Below are positions 54,772 through 63,600 of a stretch of 64,000 bases of DNA, piece by piece (the stretch's first letter is position 1; the number at the start of each line of letters is the position of its first letter). Under the pieces are notes generated by a model. It made no database searches, was not told the DNA's origin, and saw only the letters and a program-made list of their open reading frames with translations. Both the position numbers and the translations under genes were made by a program. The stretch covers positions 1-64,000 of the forward strand of contig CANRJM010000004.1 of NCBI GenBank assembly GCA_947630925.1. Reading direction: 5' to 3'. Source of the stretch: an uncultured Lachnospiraceae bacterium (GTDB lineage: Bacteria > Bacillota > Clostridia > Lachnospirales > Lachnospiraceae).

Positions 54772-55544
54772 GGCAAATCCTCCGCATTTTCCTTATAAAT
54801 TTCAAAAAAACGATCTTCCAGGGACACTCCGTTTCGAATGTTGTCTAATGTATCGCATAGGATCATTTTTCCATCAATCAGAATGCCGACCCTGTCGCAG
54901 ATTTTTTCGATCAGACTGAAAATGTGGGTAGAAACAATAATCGTCTTTCCCTGTTTTTTCAAATCCAGAAGAAAATCGGTTACCACCCGGGCAGTTAATA
55001 TATCCAGGCCATTTGTCGGTTCGTCGAAGATAATGACATTCGGCCAGTGCACCAGGGAAATCGCAAGGGATACTTTTTGCTTCATGCCGGTAGATAGATT
55101 GGCAATCTTTACCTCCGCAAATTTTTGAATATCAAAGGTAGAAAAAAGCATCCGCTTTCTTTCGTCAGCAACTTCTTTTGGAATTTGATGAAGATTAGAA
55201 AAGAAATCATACAGAGCATTCGGTGTAAAAAAATTCTCCAGTTTTAATTCACTGGTAAGAAAGGCAATTTTCCTGCGGACCTCCTCTTCTTCCGTTACGA
55301 TACTGCTTCCATCAATGATGGCGTCGCCTGTATCCGGATGAAGCAGTGTTGCAAGCATTTTGAGTGTTGTTGTCTTGCCTGCGCCGTTCGGCCCCAAGAG
55401 ACCAAAAATTTCTCCCTCATAAGCTGTAAAAGAGACATCAGAGACGGCTTTCTTTTTTTTGTTTTTCGTATGCTCTAACTTTTGCTGTTTGGAAGACAGC
55501 AAAAAAGTTTTGGAAAGCCTGTCTGCCTGAATCAATTCCTTCAT
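54768..55544 (-). CDS. ABC transporter ATP-binding protein (NatA-like)
   Basis: 258 residues. Walker A GPNGAGKTTT (51-60), signature LSTGMKQKVSLAISL (~143-157), Walker B VIIFDEPTNGLD (~163-174) and switch His in IVSTHIFS. Partner of the permease downstream. An N-terminal insert (KQQKLEHTKNKKKK) between beta strands is charged and unusual in length. Confidence 0.94.
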   Translation of the reverse strand: MKELIQADRLSKTFLLSSKQQKLEHTKNKKKKAVSDVSFTAYEGEIFGLLGPNGAGKTTTLKMLATLLHPDTGDAIIDGSSIVTEEEEVRRKIAFLTSELKLENFFTPNALYDFFSNLHQIPKEVADERKRMLFSTFDIQKFAEVKIANLSTGMKQKVSLAISLVHWPNVIIFDEPTNGLDILTARVVTDFLLDLKKQGKTIIVSTHIFSLIEKICDRVGILIDGKMILCDTLDNIRNGVSLEDRFFEIYKENAEDLP

Positions 55545-55628
55545 ATTGCCTCCATTCCCGTTCTCTGTAAAAATTCCCGTTTCATTATGATCCTGATTCC
55601 ATGATTTGTTAAAATCTGTAACAGCTTC

Positions 55629-55658
55629 ATTTTATCGCTGACAGACAGGTCTTGTCAA
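55629..55658 (-). promoter_or_regulatory. Promoter of the ABC transporter operon
   Basis: On the - strand TTGACA (55653-55658), 18 base spacer, TAAAAT (55629-55634), 85 bases before the ATPase gene. Confidence 0.75.
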
Positions 55659-55666
55659 GAAAAACA

Positions 55667-55690
55667 GGCAATCTGTATTCGCAGATTGCC
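55667..55690 (-). terminator. Terminator after rlmH
   Basis: GGCAATCTG (55667-55675) pairs with CAGATTGCC (55682-55690), loop TATTCG reversed on the - strand; followed by TGTTTTTC on that strand. It ends the acpS-rlmH run 35 bases after the rlmH stop. Confidence 0.85.
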
Positions 55691-55724
55691 CTAAGATTTG
55701 TTTGTGACACGTTGTCTTATTTTT

Positions 55725-56204
55725 TTATTTATGATAGGGTTCCCCATGCATGATCCGGTATGCCCGGTAAATCTGTTCTAACAGTATAACGCGCATTAAT
55801 TGATGTGGGAATGTCATTTTTGAAAAACTAAGCAGTTCATTGGAAGAACGCAGAATATCCTCTGACAGCCCGATGGAGCCGCCAATCATAAAAATAATAT
55901 GGCTCTCGCCAGATACTCCCAGACGCTGGAGTTTTTCCGAAAAAGCCTCTGAAGAATATTGTTTTCCCTCAATCGCAAGAGAAATCAGATAAGCACCCTC
56001 TTTTATGTACTTTTTCATTCGTTCTCCTTCTTTTTGCCGAATCAATTCTGCTTCGCGCGGACTGGCGCCCTCCAGTGTCTTTTCATCTGCCACCTCTGCA
56101 ATTTCCAGTTTACAGTATCGTTTTAGCCGCTTACTATATTCCTGGATGGCATCCGTAAAATATTGTTCTTTTATTTTTCCAACGGTTACTATCGTAATCT
56201 TCAT
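55725..56204 (-). CDS. rlmH: 23S rRNA (pseudouridine1915-N3)-methyltransferase RlmH
   Basis: 159 residues, SPOUT fold. KITIVTVGKIKEQYFTDAI at the start, EYSKRLKRYCKLEIAEVADE, FMIGGSIGLSED and the C-terminal LLEQIYRAYRIMHGEPYHK are diagnostic. It methylates pseudouridine in helix 69 of 23S rRNA. Last gene of the run. Confidence 0.97.
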   Translation of the reverse strand: MKITIVTVGKIKEQYFTDAIQEYSKRLKRYCKLEIAEVADEKTLEGASPREAELIRQKEGERMKKYIKEGAYLISLAIEGKQYSSEAFSEKLQRLGVSGESHIIFMIGGSIGLSEDILRSSNELLSFSKMTFPHQLMRVILLEQIYRAYRIMHGEPYHK

Positions 56205-56236
56205 TTTTTGTTATCCTTTATTGTTGATTGGTATCA

Positions 56237-56611
56237 TCAATGGCGCCAGACCATCTTATTCTCTAAAGCCAGACTAATGCAAAGCGCATGATTGATGCGT
56301 TCTAATATTTCATCATCCAGGTGGCACACCTTTTCCCGCAATCTGGATTTATCAATGGTCCGGATTTGCTCCAGTAAAATCACAGAGTCTTTGATAATAT
56401 CATATTTACTTACTTCCAGTGCAATATGTGTCGGCAGTTTTGCCTTATTCATTTTTGATGTAATTGCGGCGCAAATCACAGTAGGACTATGCCTGTTTCC
56501 CATGTCATTCTGTATAATGAGTACCGGGCGGACGCCTCCCTGTTCGGATCCGACAACCGGTCTTAAATCTGCAAAATAAATATCTCCACGCTTGATCACC
56601 AAAACGTTCAC
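56237..56611 (-). CDS. MazF/PemK-type endoribonuclease toxin (NdoA-like), without adjacent antitoxin
   Basis: About 120 residues, close to NdoA/EndoA of Bacillus: [44 protein letters not shown] and [20 protein letters not shown]. It cleaves single-stranded RNA at a short motif. The start is uncertain: GTG 56611 hugs the ribosome site, and GTG 56599 or TTG 56602 fit the family ([11 protein letters not shown]). The 116 bases between alr and this gene have no room for the usual NdoAI antitoxin. Confidence 0.92.
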   Translation of the reverse strand: MNVLVIKRGDIYFADLRPVVGSEQGGVRPVLIIQNDMGNRHSPTVICAAITSKMNKAKLPTHIALEVSKYDIIKDSVILLEQIRTIDKSRLREKVCHLDDEILERINHALCISLALENKMVWRH

Positions 56612-56727
56612 ACTCCTATCTAAAAATTCTCACATCATTATGTAAGTTCCTTTCTTTTCCTATCTTTTCCATTTTTAAAAGAAGTATTCGTAAACGTTTT
56701 ATTTTTCTGATAAAAAGTATCTAATAT

Positions 56728-57897
56728 TTATTCATATTCTGGATAATAGTCTTTTGTTCCTGCTTTTTTCCCATCACGAAAAAAGACGCGCGGAACCCGT
56801 TTTCCTACATCACAGACAAATTCATAGGGAAAAGAATATGCCATTTCAGAAATTTCCTCTACCGTAATCTCCTGTTCTCCGTCCCTGCCGAATAAAGTGA
56901 CAACGTCCTTCTCCTGTACAGAGGGGATTTCCGTTACATCTACCATAAACTGATCCATACAGATGCGTCCTATAATCGGCGCACTCTGTCCATGAATCAG
57001 GACACGTCCTCGGTTGGACAGCGAACGCGGATAGCCGTCTGCATACCCTACCGGAATCGTTGCTACCATTGTTCTGCCAGCAGTCGTATAGGTTCCGCCA
57101 TAGCCGATCTCCTCCCCTGCAGCCAGCTCCTTTACATAAGACACCTTTGCTTTCCATTCCATCGCAGGGATCAGGGGCAGATGCTCCTTTTGCACTTCCT
57201 GGGAAGGATAGATTCCGTACAGGCTGATACCAAGCCTGACCATATCCAGATTTACCTCTTCTGCATCAATAATCCCTGCACTATTTGAGATATGCTTTAT
57301 CGGCAGTTCAATGCCGCAAGATTCAATCTGCTCCGTAAATGCGCAGAATTTCTGAAATTGTTTCCGCGCATGGGTTTTATCTGCTTCATCCATCCTTGCA
57401 AAATGAGAGAAACAGCCTTCTATCCGTATTGCCGGCAATTTTGCAATCGCTTTTATTTCCTTTAAACTCTGATCGTCCAAGGAAAAACCAATCCGGTGCA
57501 TTCCGGTATCTAACTTGATATGGAGCTTTGCTGTTTTATGCAGCCGTACTGCCGTATCCGATAACTTTTTTGCCATATCCAGATGAAAAATTGCAGCCGT
57601 AAGATCATATATGAGCATTGTTTCATATTGTTCCTGCGGTGTGAAACCAAGAATTAATATTGGTTTTGTAAAACCTGCCTGTCTAAGCTCCACGCCCTCT
57701 TCCGGAATTGCAACTCCATACGCGTCTACCAGTTCATCAATTTCTCCGGCCACTGCTACAGCGCCGTGACCATAGGCGTCGGCTTTTATGACTGCCATTA
57801 TTTTGGTACCGGAAGCCAAACATTTTTTTGCATGCAAAACATTCTGGCGAATCGCGCTCAAATCAATATTTGCCTGTGTTCGATGATATTCCCGCAT
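56728..57897 (-). CDS. alr: Alanine racemase
   Basis: Makes D-alanine for peptidoglycan. 389 residues; PLP lysine K38 in VIKADAYGHG, the second catalytic tyrosine in EIGYGGTYTT, IGRICMDQFMVDV and HISNSAGI. ATG 57897 fits the family start; the open frame to 57960 has no ribosome site. It lies in the acpS-nnr-alr-mazF order known from many Firmicutes. Confidence 0.96.
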   Translation of the reverse strand: MREYHRTQANIDLSAIRQNVLHAKKCLASGTKIMAVIKADAYGHGAVAVAGEIDELVDAYGVAIPEEGVELRQAGFTKPILILGFTPQEQYETMLIYDLTAAIFHLDMAKKLSDTAVRLHKTAKLHIKLDTGMHRIGFSLDDQSLKEIKAIAKLPAIRIEGCFSHFARMDEADKTHARKQFQKFCAFTEQIESCGIELPIKHISNSAGIIDAEEVNLDMVRLGISLYGIYPSQEVQKEHLPLIPAMEWKAKVSYVKELAAGEEIGYGGTYTTAGRTMVATIPVGYADGYPRSLSNRGRVLIHGQSAPIIGRICMDQFMVDVTEIPSVQEKDVVTLFGRDGEQEITVEEISEMAYSFPYEFVCDVGKRVPRVFFRDGKKAGTKDYYPEYE

Positions 57898-57998
57898 ACT
57901 ATTTCCCGTCCTTCCCTTTTGTTTCATGAATATTTTAATCAAATCTTCTGTATTGTGCAAGTATGCATATTCTGGATTGGATTTGCAGATAGGAAATA

Positions 57999-59552
57999 CT
58001 AGGGAAGAATCTTTGGAAGGATTTCTAAAAGCTCAGACGCCAACATGCTGGAACTGCTCCTATATTTAATATATTCTTCTGCTGCGCATCCGTGCAGATA
58101 AACTGCAAGCGCTGCTGCCGTAAACGGATCGGTTCCCCTTGCCAGAAGTCCGCCTGCCATACCGCTTAATACATCGCCGGAACCGCCTTTTGATAAGGCG
58201 CTGTTTCCCGACTGATTGATTACAGTTTTTTCTCCGTTTGTAATAAGCGTTCTTGCATCCTTTAGCACAAGAACTGCGCCTTTTGTTTTTTCTTTCGCAG
58301 TTGACAGGAGATTTTCCTGAATTTCACTAACCGGAAGTTGGACCAAACGACTCATTTCTTTTAGATGTGGTGTTAATACATAGGACGAGGGAAGTTGGAT
58401 GCTTCTGTCCGCTCCAAAATATTCTTCCATCCCTGACAGGAGATTTAATCCGTCCGCATCAATTAATACCGGCAAATCGGGTAATTGCTCTTTTTCTTTC
58501 AGTACCGTATATAACAGTTTTTTTGCAAAATCCGACTGCCCGATCCCCGGTCCGATCACAACCGCAGAAACTTTCTTTATGATTTCCTGTAACTCCTCTA
58601 ACACTTTGGATGTCCTTGAAACAGAACTGTCTGAATTGTTATAAAAGGTATAGAGGGCTTCCGGAATATTGGTCTGCAGCATGGCGCGGTTATTTTCATG
58701 GGATACGATATGGACCAGACCGCAGCCCATCCGATATGCCGCTTTTGCCGCAAAGAAAGCAGCTCCACTGATTGTTTCTGAGCCTGCTAAGAGCAACAGT
58801 TTCCCATAGTTTCCTTTATGTCCATACGGTATCCTTTTGGGAAAACAGGATAACATATCTTCCTTTTCATAGGAAAGCAGATTTCCTGCCGTTTTCTCAA
58901 TAACATTTTGGGGAAAACCGATTTCCTCCACAGCGACCTTTCCGGCATAAAGCGTTCCCGGAAACAGAACCAATCCCAGCTTATTAACGCCAAAAGTAAC
59001 CGTATAGTCTGCCTTTACTGCCACCCCAAGCACCCTTCCTGTTGTGGCATCAATCCCTGAAGGGATATCTACAGAAAATACAGTATATTCTGTCTGATTC
59101 AGCCACTGAATCCAGTCTGCATACTTACCGGTAACTTCTCTGGTAAGACCGATTCCAAAGATGGCGTCAATTACAATCTCATCGGTACCTCGATTCTCAT
59201 TTAAAAAATCTTTGATTTCAATGTTTGTAAAGACCGGAAGGGAAAGCTTCCGTGCAATGGATAACTGCAGTTTCATCTCATCACTTGCTTTCTCCTCATT
59301 CCCCAATACAATAAAACGGACGTCATATCCTCTCTCAGAAAGGATGCGTCCCGCCGCCACGCCATCGCCTCCGTTATTTCCCGTTCCGCAAAGCGCCAAT
59401 ACGCGTTTTGACTCCTTTGGAGCAAAGCAGCAGATATGATCTGCTACTTTCAGAGAAGCGCGCTCCATTAAGACACAAGATGGAATTCCTATCGTTTGAA
59501 TAGAAATCCCATCTATTTCTTTTGCTTCCTTTGCACCTGCCAGATACTGCAT
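57999..59552 (-). CDS. nnr: Bifunctional NAD(P)H-hydrate repair enzyme (epimerase and ADP-dependent dehydratase)
   Basis: 517 residues. The N-terminal YjeF epimerase domain (~1-215) has LCGTGNNGGDGVAAGRILSE-like sequence and VIDAIFGIGLTR, PSGIDATTGRVLG; the C-terminal ribokinase-like dehydratase (~225-515) has YGHKGNYGKLLLLAGS, VVIGPGIGQSDF, VLIDADGLNLL, LTPHLKEMSRL and GGSGDVLSGMAGGLLARG. Repairs damaged NADHX/NADPHX. Confidence 0.96.
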   Translation of the reverse strand: MQYLAGAKEAKEIDGISIQTIGIPSCVLMERASLKVADHICCFAPKESKRVLALCGTGNNGGDGVAAGRILSERGYDVRFIVLGNEEKASDEMKLQLSIARKLSLPVFTNIEIKDFLNENRGTDEIVIDAIFGIGLTREVTGKYADWIQWLNQTEYTVFSVDIPSGIDATTGRVLGVAVKADYTVTFGVNKLGLVLFPGTLYAGKVAVEEIGFPQNVIEKTAGNLLSYEKEDMLSCFPKRIPYGHKGNYGKLLLLAGSETISGAAFFAAKAAYRMGCGLVHIVSHENNRAMLQTNIPEALYTFYNNSDSSVSRTSKVLEELQEIIKKVSAVVIGPGIGQSDFAKKLLYTVLKEKEQLPDLPVLIDADGLNLLSGMEEYFGADRSIQLPSSYVLTPHLKEMSRLVQLPVSEIQENLLSTAKEKTKGAVLVLKDARTLITNGEKTVINQSGNSALSKGGSGDVLSGMAGGLLARGTDPFTAAALAVYLHGCAAEEYIKYRSSSSMLASELLEILPKILP

Positions 59553-59579
59553 AATGAACTTCCTTTCTATTTTCCTTTT

Positions 59580-59954
59580 TTATTCCATATTACCAACCGC
59601 TACTGCATAAGCGGAAGCCATCGTCCTGGTATCCGTCAAAGAAATATGAATTTGAGAAATACGCAGTTCTTCCGCTCTTTTTTTGGCATTCCCATGTAAT
59701 GTGACATAAGGCGCTCCAAGCTCATTTCTCAGAATTTCTATCTCAATAGGATGAATTTTTCCAAAACCTGTTCCCAGGCATTTGACAACTGCCTCTTTCC
59801 CTGCAAAATTGACAGCCGCACGCTTCTGTCTTTTGACAAACAATTTCTGTTCTTCGGCAGAAAAATAACGTTCTACAAACTTCTTTTTCTGACATGCAGT
59901 CAACACTCGTTCTATCTCAATTTGGTCTATTCCAATCCCCACGATTGTTTCCAT
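59580..59954 (-). CDS. acpS: Holo-[acyl-carrier-protein] synthase
   Basis: Transfers phosphopantetheine to acyl carrier protein. 124 residues from ATG 59954 (METIVGIGIDQIEI); metal ligands D10 and E54 (FAGKEAVVK), and ISLTDTRTMASAYAVA at the end. The longer open frame to 60050 overlaps the coiled-coil gene and is rejected. AAGGA lies ~12 bases upstream. Confidence 0.94.
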   Translation of the reverse strand: METIVGIGIDQIEIERVLTACQKKKFVERYFSAEEQKLFVKRQKRAAVNFAGKEAVVKCLGTGFGKIHPIEIEILRNELGAPYVTLHGNAKKRAEELRISQIHISLTDTRTMASAYAVAVGNME

Positions 59955-60657
59955 GTTTTTTGCTTTTCCTTTCCTGCGAACCACTATCTTTTCCATCGGA
60001 AGAAGGCTCTTTTCCAATTTCCCCCTTCCATATTTTCTGATCTTTATCAAAAATCTCCATTACCTTTGCCCCTAACAGATCATGCATAAATTTATATGTA
60101 TCGGTATTTCGTATTTCCATCTCCTGTTTTATTAAAATATGTTCTTTCAAAATCTCCCTGGCTTCTGCAATCCAACGCTCCTCTGCTTCAATCCTCTCTG
60201 TATTGGTAAGTAATGTTTCATAACAGATACGCATACTTTCTAATAATACTTCCTGATTGGCTGTTTTAATTTCCATTGGAATACGGTCAATCAGACGGTT
60301 GGCCTCTTTGAGCTTATCCTGCAGTTCCTCAAGCAGTTTCTGGTTCTTATCCTGCTTTTTGCTTCGAATGGGGCTGTCAATCTCATTCCCGTCTGTCATA
60401 TTATTCAGAATATTCTCCATTAACGCCTTTCTGGCTCTCTCATAATCTTTGATATCATTATTGGTCTGTCCCTGTTTCTTGATTAGCTTATTTAAATCCT
60501 TTTCCAATTTCTTTAGTTTTTTTGTCTTTAAATGATCCGGAAATAGCTGATGCCATCTGGGATCCAATGTCAGGATTGGTACTGTAAGCTTTTTTAATGC
60601 TTTCGTATATTTCTCTTCTAATTCAAATTCCTGATTTGTATTTTTTTTCCCAAACAT
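59917..60657 (-). CDS. Coiled-coil protein of unknown function upstream of acpS
   Basis: 246 residues, no membrane segment, mostly predicted coiled coil: ~40-70 (KTKKLKKLEKDLNKLIKKQG), ~98-130 (NQKLLEELQDKLKEANRLID) and ~145-180. A polar Ser/Lys/Asn-rich tail ends the protein and overlaps acpS by 38 bases. GGGAGG-like site precedes ATG 60657. It leads the acpS operon; I do not recognise a family. A structural or regulatory cytoplasmic protein is likely. Confidence 0.75.
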   Translation of the reverse strand: MFGKKNTNQEFELEEKYTKALKKLTVPILTLDPRWHQLFPDHLKTKKLKKLEKDLNKLIKKQGQTNNDIKDYERARKALMENILNNMTDGNEIDSPIRSKKQDKNQKLLEELQDKLKEANRLIDRIPMEIKTANQEVLLESMRICYETLLTNTERIEAEERWIAEAREILKEHILIKQEMEIRNTDTYKFMHDLLGAKVMEIFDKDQKIWKGEIGKEPSSDGKDSGSQERKSKKHGNNRGDWNRPN

Positions 60658-60703
60658 ATAAACTCCCTCCTTACCAATATTACCCTATTCTTTTCTGCAT
60701 AAG

Positions 60704-60733
60704 ATTTTACTACACATAGGCTTTTAAAGTCAA
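60704..60733 (-). promoter_or_regulatory. Promoter of the acpS-nnr-alr-mazF-rlmH run
   Basis: On the - strand TTGACT (60728-60733), 18 base spacer, TAAAAT (60704-60709), 47 bases before the coiled-coil gene. Confidence 0.7.
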
Positions 60734-60784
60734 TTTAAGCGCATTCTTTTTTTAAGCGTCTCTAAAATTTTACAGATAAAGCAG

Positions 60785-60813
60785 TTTACTATACTTTTAT
60801 TTTCCGATATAAT
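60785..60813 (+). promoter_or_regulatory. Promoter of the UDP-sugar pyrophosphorylase gene
   Basis: TTTACT (60785-60790), 17 base spacer, TATAAT (60808-60813), 71 bases before the start codon. GGAGGGG at about 60870-60876 is the ribosome site. Confidence 0.65.
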
Positions 60814-60883
60814 AATATCATTCTAAAAAATATCATACTGTATTTTATATGATATATCGTAAAAAATCGGGAGGGGAATTACC

Positions 60884-62113
60884 ATGGATTATGAACACGC
60901 ACAGAAAAAATTGAAAATATATGGGCAGGAACATCTGCTCCGGTATTTTGATACCTTATCAGAGCAGGAACAATGCGAGTTATTGCGTCAGATTGAAGAA
61001 ACCGATTTTTCTGTTGTCCGTCACATTACAAAACAGCAGACGGACCCAAAAAAAGACAGTACGATTACGCCGATTACGGTCATGACTTTAGATAAAATCC
61101 AGGAAAAGAAAACCTCTTTTACGCAGCTTGGCATTGAGGCAATCCATGCCGGGAAAATTGGAGCTGTTCTTCTGGCCGGCGGTATGGGTACAAGGCTCGG
61201 TTCTGACCAGCCAAAGGGAATGTATGATATTGGCATTACCAAATCTGTCTATATCTTTCAGAGAATCATTGAGAATCTGTTTGATAGCGTAAACGCAGCT
61301 AAAACGTGGATTCATTTATTTGTCATGACCAGCGAGAAAAATCATGAAATAACCAGGGATTTCTTTGAAGAACATCATTACTTTGGCTATGACAAAAAAT
61401 ATATTCATTTTTTTAAGCAAAGTATGGCCCCTGCTTCTGATTATCATGGAAATATCTATTTGGAGGGGAAGGGGAAGCTGGCGAACTCTCCTAACGGAAA
61501 CGGCGGTTGGTTTATTTCGTTAAAGCAGGCTGGTTTTCTGGATTTGATGCATCAGGAGGGAATCGAATGGCTCAATGTTTTTTCTGTGGATAATGTACTG
61601 CAGCGCATTGCGGACCCCTGTTTTATCGGAGCAACATTAGAAAACAATTATCAGGTTGGGGCCAAAGTTGTCCGTAAGAACCATCCGGATGAAAAAGTAG
61701 GCGTGATCTGTCTGGCGGACGGACACCCTGCCATCGTTGAATATTATGAACTGACAGATACGCTTCGCAATACTTTAACGCCGGAAGGGGAGCCGGCCTA
61801 TCACTTTGGCGTTATTTTAAATTATCTGTTCGAAGTCAAAAGCCTGGAAAGAATTGCAAAAAAAGAACTTCCGCTTCACATTGTGGAAAAGAAAATCCCT
61901 TATCTGGATAATCAGGGGAATATCGTGCAGCCGGATCAACCCAACGGCTATAAATTTGAAACACTGATCCTGGATTTGATACAGATGTTAGATACCTGCC
62001 TTCCTTTTGAGGTAATCCGGGAACAGGAATTTGCCCCGATTAAGAATAAAACCGGAGTGGACTCTGTAGAAAGCGCCCGTAAACTGTTGTTGGAAAATGG
62101 GATTGCGCTTTAA
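60884..62113 (+). CDS. UDPGP-family UDP-N-acetylhexosamine pyrophosphorylase
   Basis: 409 residues. LLAGGMGTRLGSDQPKGMYD (~97-116) is the UTP-binding loop of the eukaryote-like UDPGP family; MTSEKNHEITRDFF, SPNGNGGWFISL, VFSVDNVLQRIADPCFIG and FGVILNYLF follow. These enzymes make UDP-GlcNAc, UDP-GalNAc or UDP-glucose from UTP and sugar-1-phosphate. It differs from the bacterial GlmU and GalU families. Single-gene unit with its own promoter and terminator. Confidence 0.88.
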   Translation: MDYEHAQKKLKIYGQEHLLRYFDTLSEQEQCELLRQIEETDFSVVRHITKQQTDPKKDSTITPITVMTLDKIQEKKTSFTQLGIEAIHAGKIGAVLLAGGMGTRLGSDQPKGMYDIGITKSVYIFQRIIENLFDSVNAAKTWIHLFVMTSEKNHEITRDFFEEHHYFGYDKKYIHFFKQSMAPASDYHGNIYLEGKGKLANSPNGNGGWFISLKQAGFLDLMHQEGIEWLNVFSVDNVLQRIADPCFIGATLENNYQVGAKVVRKNHPDEKVGVICLADGHPAIVEYYELTDTLRNTLTPEGEPAYHFGVILNYLFEVKSLERIAKKELPLHIVEKKIPYLDNQGNIVQPDQPNGYKFETLILDLIQMLDTCLPFEVIREQEFAPIKNKTGVDSVESARKLLLENGIAL

Positions 62114-62128
62114 AAAAACTATCCTATG

Positions 62129-62167
62129 AAAAAAAAGGGAATGCAATTCATGTATTCCCTTTTTTTT
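62129..62167. terminator. Bidirectional terminator
   Basis: An A run (62129-62136), GGGAATGCA (62137-62145), 5 base loop, TGTATTCCC (62151-62159) and T run (62160-62167). It lies between the converging pyrophosphorylase and zinc-ribbon genes and works in both directions. Confidence 0.9.
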
Positions 62168-62228
62168 CCTTTATGTGCGTCTCGCCCTGCAAAACAGGGA
62201 TGATAGAAACCTTTTCTGCAGAAAGGCA

Positions 62229-63179
62229 TTACTCGCTTTCCTGTAAAAAATGCTCTTCAAAATATTCATCTGCAATCATCTCCAGATACTCTTTCTGCAA
62301 ATCAGGATACTCCTGAAACAATTTGGAGCGAATATGCGCTATTATCATTAAATCGTTTTCCATCTCTGAAATATTTTGATCCTTCCAACTGTCCACCATT
62401 TCTTCCGAAACATTTTCCGTCAGCCATTCCTTAATTGTTTTTGTCATGGATTCCTCTTCCGGAATCTGCGGCTTCAATTTCTGCGCTTTTACAATGGATA
62501 CAATTCCGGCAATGGCAAAACAGGCAAACATAGCAGCTATAATACAGAAGATAATGTCGTTATATTGAATCGGAATCACCCTGGTCCGGGATAACGTCAG
62601 ATACACGGCTCCAAGCAGGCCAAAGATCAGGAGCGTAATGCCAGAAAGTTTCGTATCCCGGTATACATCTGCCTTCTTTACATATTCTTTCCTGTCCGAA
62701 GTATATAGCAAATCCGTCGTATCTTCCTCGATCTCTTCCGAAACCAGAAGATCTTCCTCCTTTTCTCCTGCCGCTTCTCCGTTTTCTGCCACGTCCGCAT
62801 TCTGTTGTCCCTGCTGCGCATCCCATTTGGAATCTTTACCTTCCGGCAGATGATCCGAATCCTTTTCGGTATCATTCCTTTTTTCTTCTCTTTCTTCTTC
62901 TTTCGCCAGGAGATATCCATGCACTACTTTTTCTGCCGCAGCTTCCTCCTTCTTTGGAACAAGCAGCCGATAGCTTCCGCTCTCCTTTTCCTGTTCCATT
63001 CTCATGCCTTTTATTCCGGAATATTCTAAAAACTCTGCTATTTCTTTGGCTGTCTTTTCGTCATTAATCTCACAAACATCAACTTCATCTGTCTGCGACT
63101 GTTCTACCAGCTCTGTTCCACAATCTGCGCAAACAGTAATTCCATCCCGGTATTCCATCTTACATTTTGGACACCACAT
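62229..63179 (-). CDS. Zinc-ribbon membrane protein of unknown function
   Basis: 316 residues: an N-terminal zinc ribbon (C3/C6 and C17/C20; WCPKCKMEYRDGITVCADCG), a DUF2007-like alpha/beta region (~33-92), a long acidic Glu-rich linker (~93-165) and two membrane helices (~178-197 and ~208-228), then a helical acidic tail. Ribosome site GGAGG precedes ATG 63179. I do not recognise a defined function; the ribbon suggests interaction with a cytoplasmic partner. Confidence 0.75.
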   Translation of the reverse strand: MWCPKCKMEYRDGITVCADCGTELVEQSQTDEVDVCEINDEKTAKEIAEFLEYSGIKGMRMEQEKESGSYRLLVPKKEEAAAEKVVHGYLLAKEEEREEKRNDTEKDSDHLPEGKDSKWDAQQGQQNADVAENGEAAGEKEEDLLVSEEIEEDTTDLLYTSDRKEYVKKADVYRDTKLSGITLLIFGLLGAVYLTLSRTRVIPIQYNDIIFCIIAAMFACFAIAGIVSIVKAQKLKPQIPEEESMTKTIKEWLTENVSEEMVDSWKDQNISEMENDLMIIAHIRSKLFQEYPDLQKEYLEMIADEYFEEHFLQESE

Positions 63180-63201
63180 ACCAAATTTCCTCCTTATATC
63201 T

Positions 63202-63438
63202 TTTATGGATCATAGTTAATTGCGAAACGATTCAAAATAGTATACCTCATTGTGTCATCTGCACAAAAACCGTAAACAGGCATTGCGAGCCCGCCGGTAC
63301 TTAAGCAGCGCGGCAGCGGTGCTTTATGTACCGCTGCGTGGCGCAACATAGCGAAAGCGTGCCTGTGTTGGTTTTGTGTAGATGACACAATGGATATAGA
63401 CTATAGGAACGTTTCGGAATTGCCTATTTATGGATCAT
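63202..63438. mobile_element. MITE-like palindromic element flanked by 12 bp direct repeats
   Basis: TTTATGGATCAT occurs at 63202-63213 and 63427-63438. Inside, inverted termini AATTGCGAAACG (63218-63229) and CGTTTCGGAATT (63410-63421) match 11 of 12, and long inner arms (63248-63271 and 63370-63392) differ by one base and one indel. The centre holds GCAGCGGT/ACCGCTGC (63313-63320/63330-63337) and an alternative stem GGTAC/GTACC. No coding capacity is evident. It fills most of the 470 base gap between the zinc-ribbon gene and prfC. Confidence 0.65.
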
Positions 63439-63571
63439 TTCAATTTCCTATTATACAGGATTTTTGTTTATTTTTCCATCCCCATTTCATAAATAAAAAA
63501 CACGGAACAAATATACATAATACAATAAGAGATCTGTATTGCGGTTTTTCTGCGGCAAAAAACGCAAAAAC

Positions 63572-63600
63572 TTGAAAGCAGCGGGAAAATACGATATAAT
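63572..63600 (+). promoter_or_regulatory. prfC: prfC promoter framed by an inverted repeat
   Basis: TTGAAA (63572-63577), 17 base spacer, TATAAT (63595-63600). TTGAAAGCA (63572-63580) is the reverse complement of TGCTTTCAA (63611-63619), so a 9 bp inverted repeat spans the promoter. Between 63439 and 63571 only an AT-rich stretch and a TTGCG/CGCAA hairpin (63539-63567) are seen. Confidence 0.75.

Noticed and set aside
59955-60050. N-terminal extension of acpS
   Set aside because: Shadow of the overlapping coiled-coil gene; the family start METIVGIGID at 59954 is clear.
63203-63388. 61-codon - strand frame within the palindromic element
   Set aside because: Lies wholly in inverted repeats, no ribosome site and no family resemblance.
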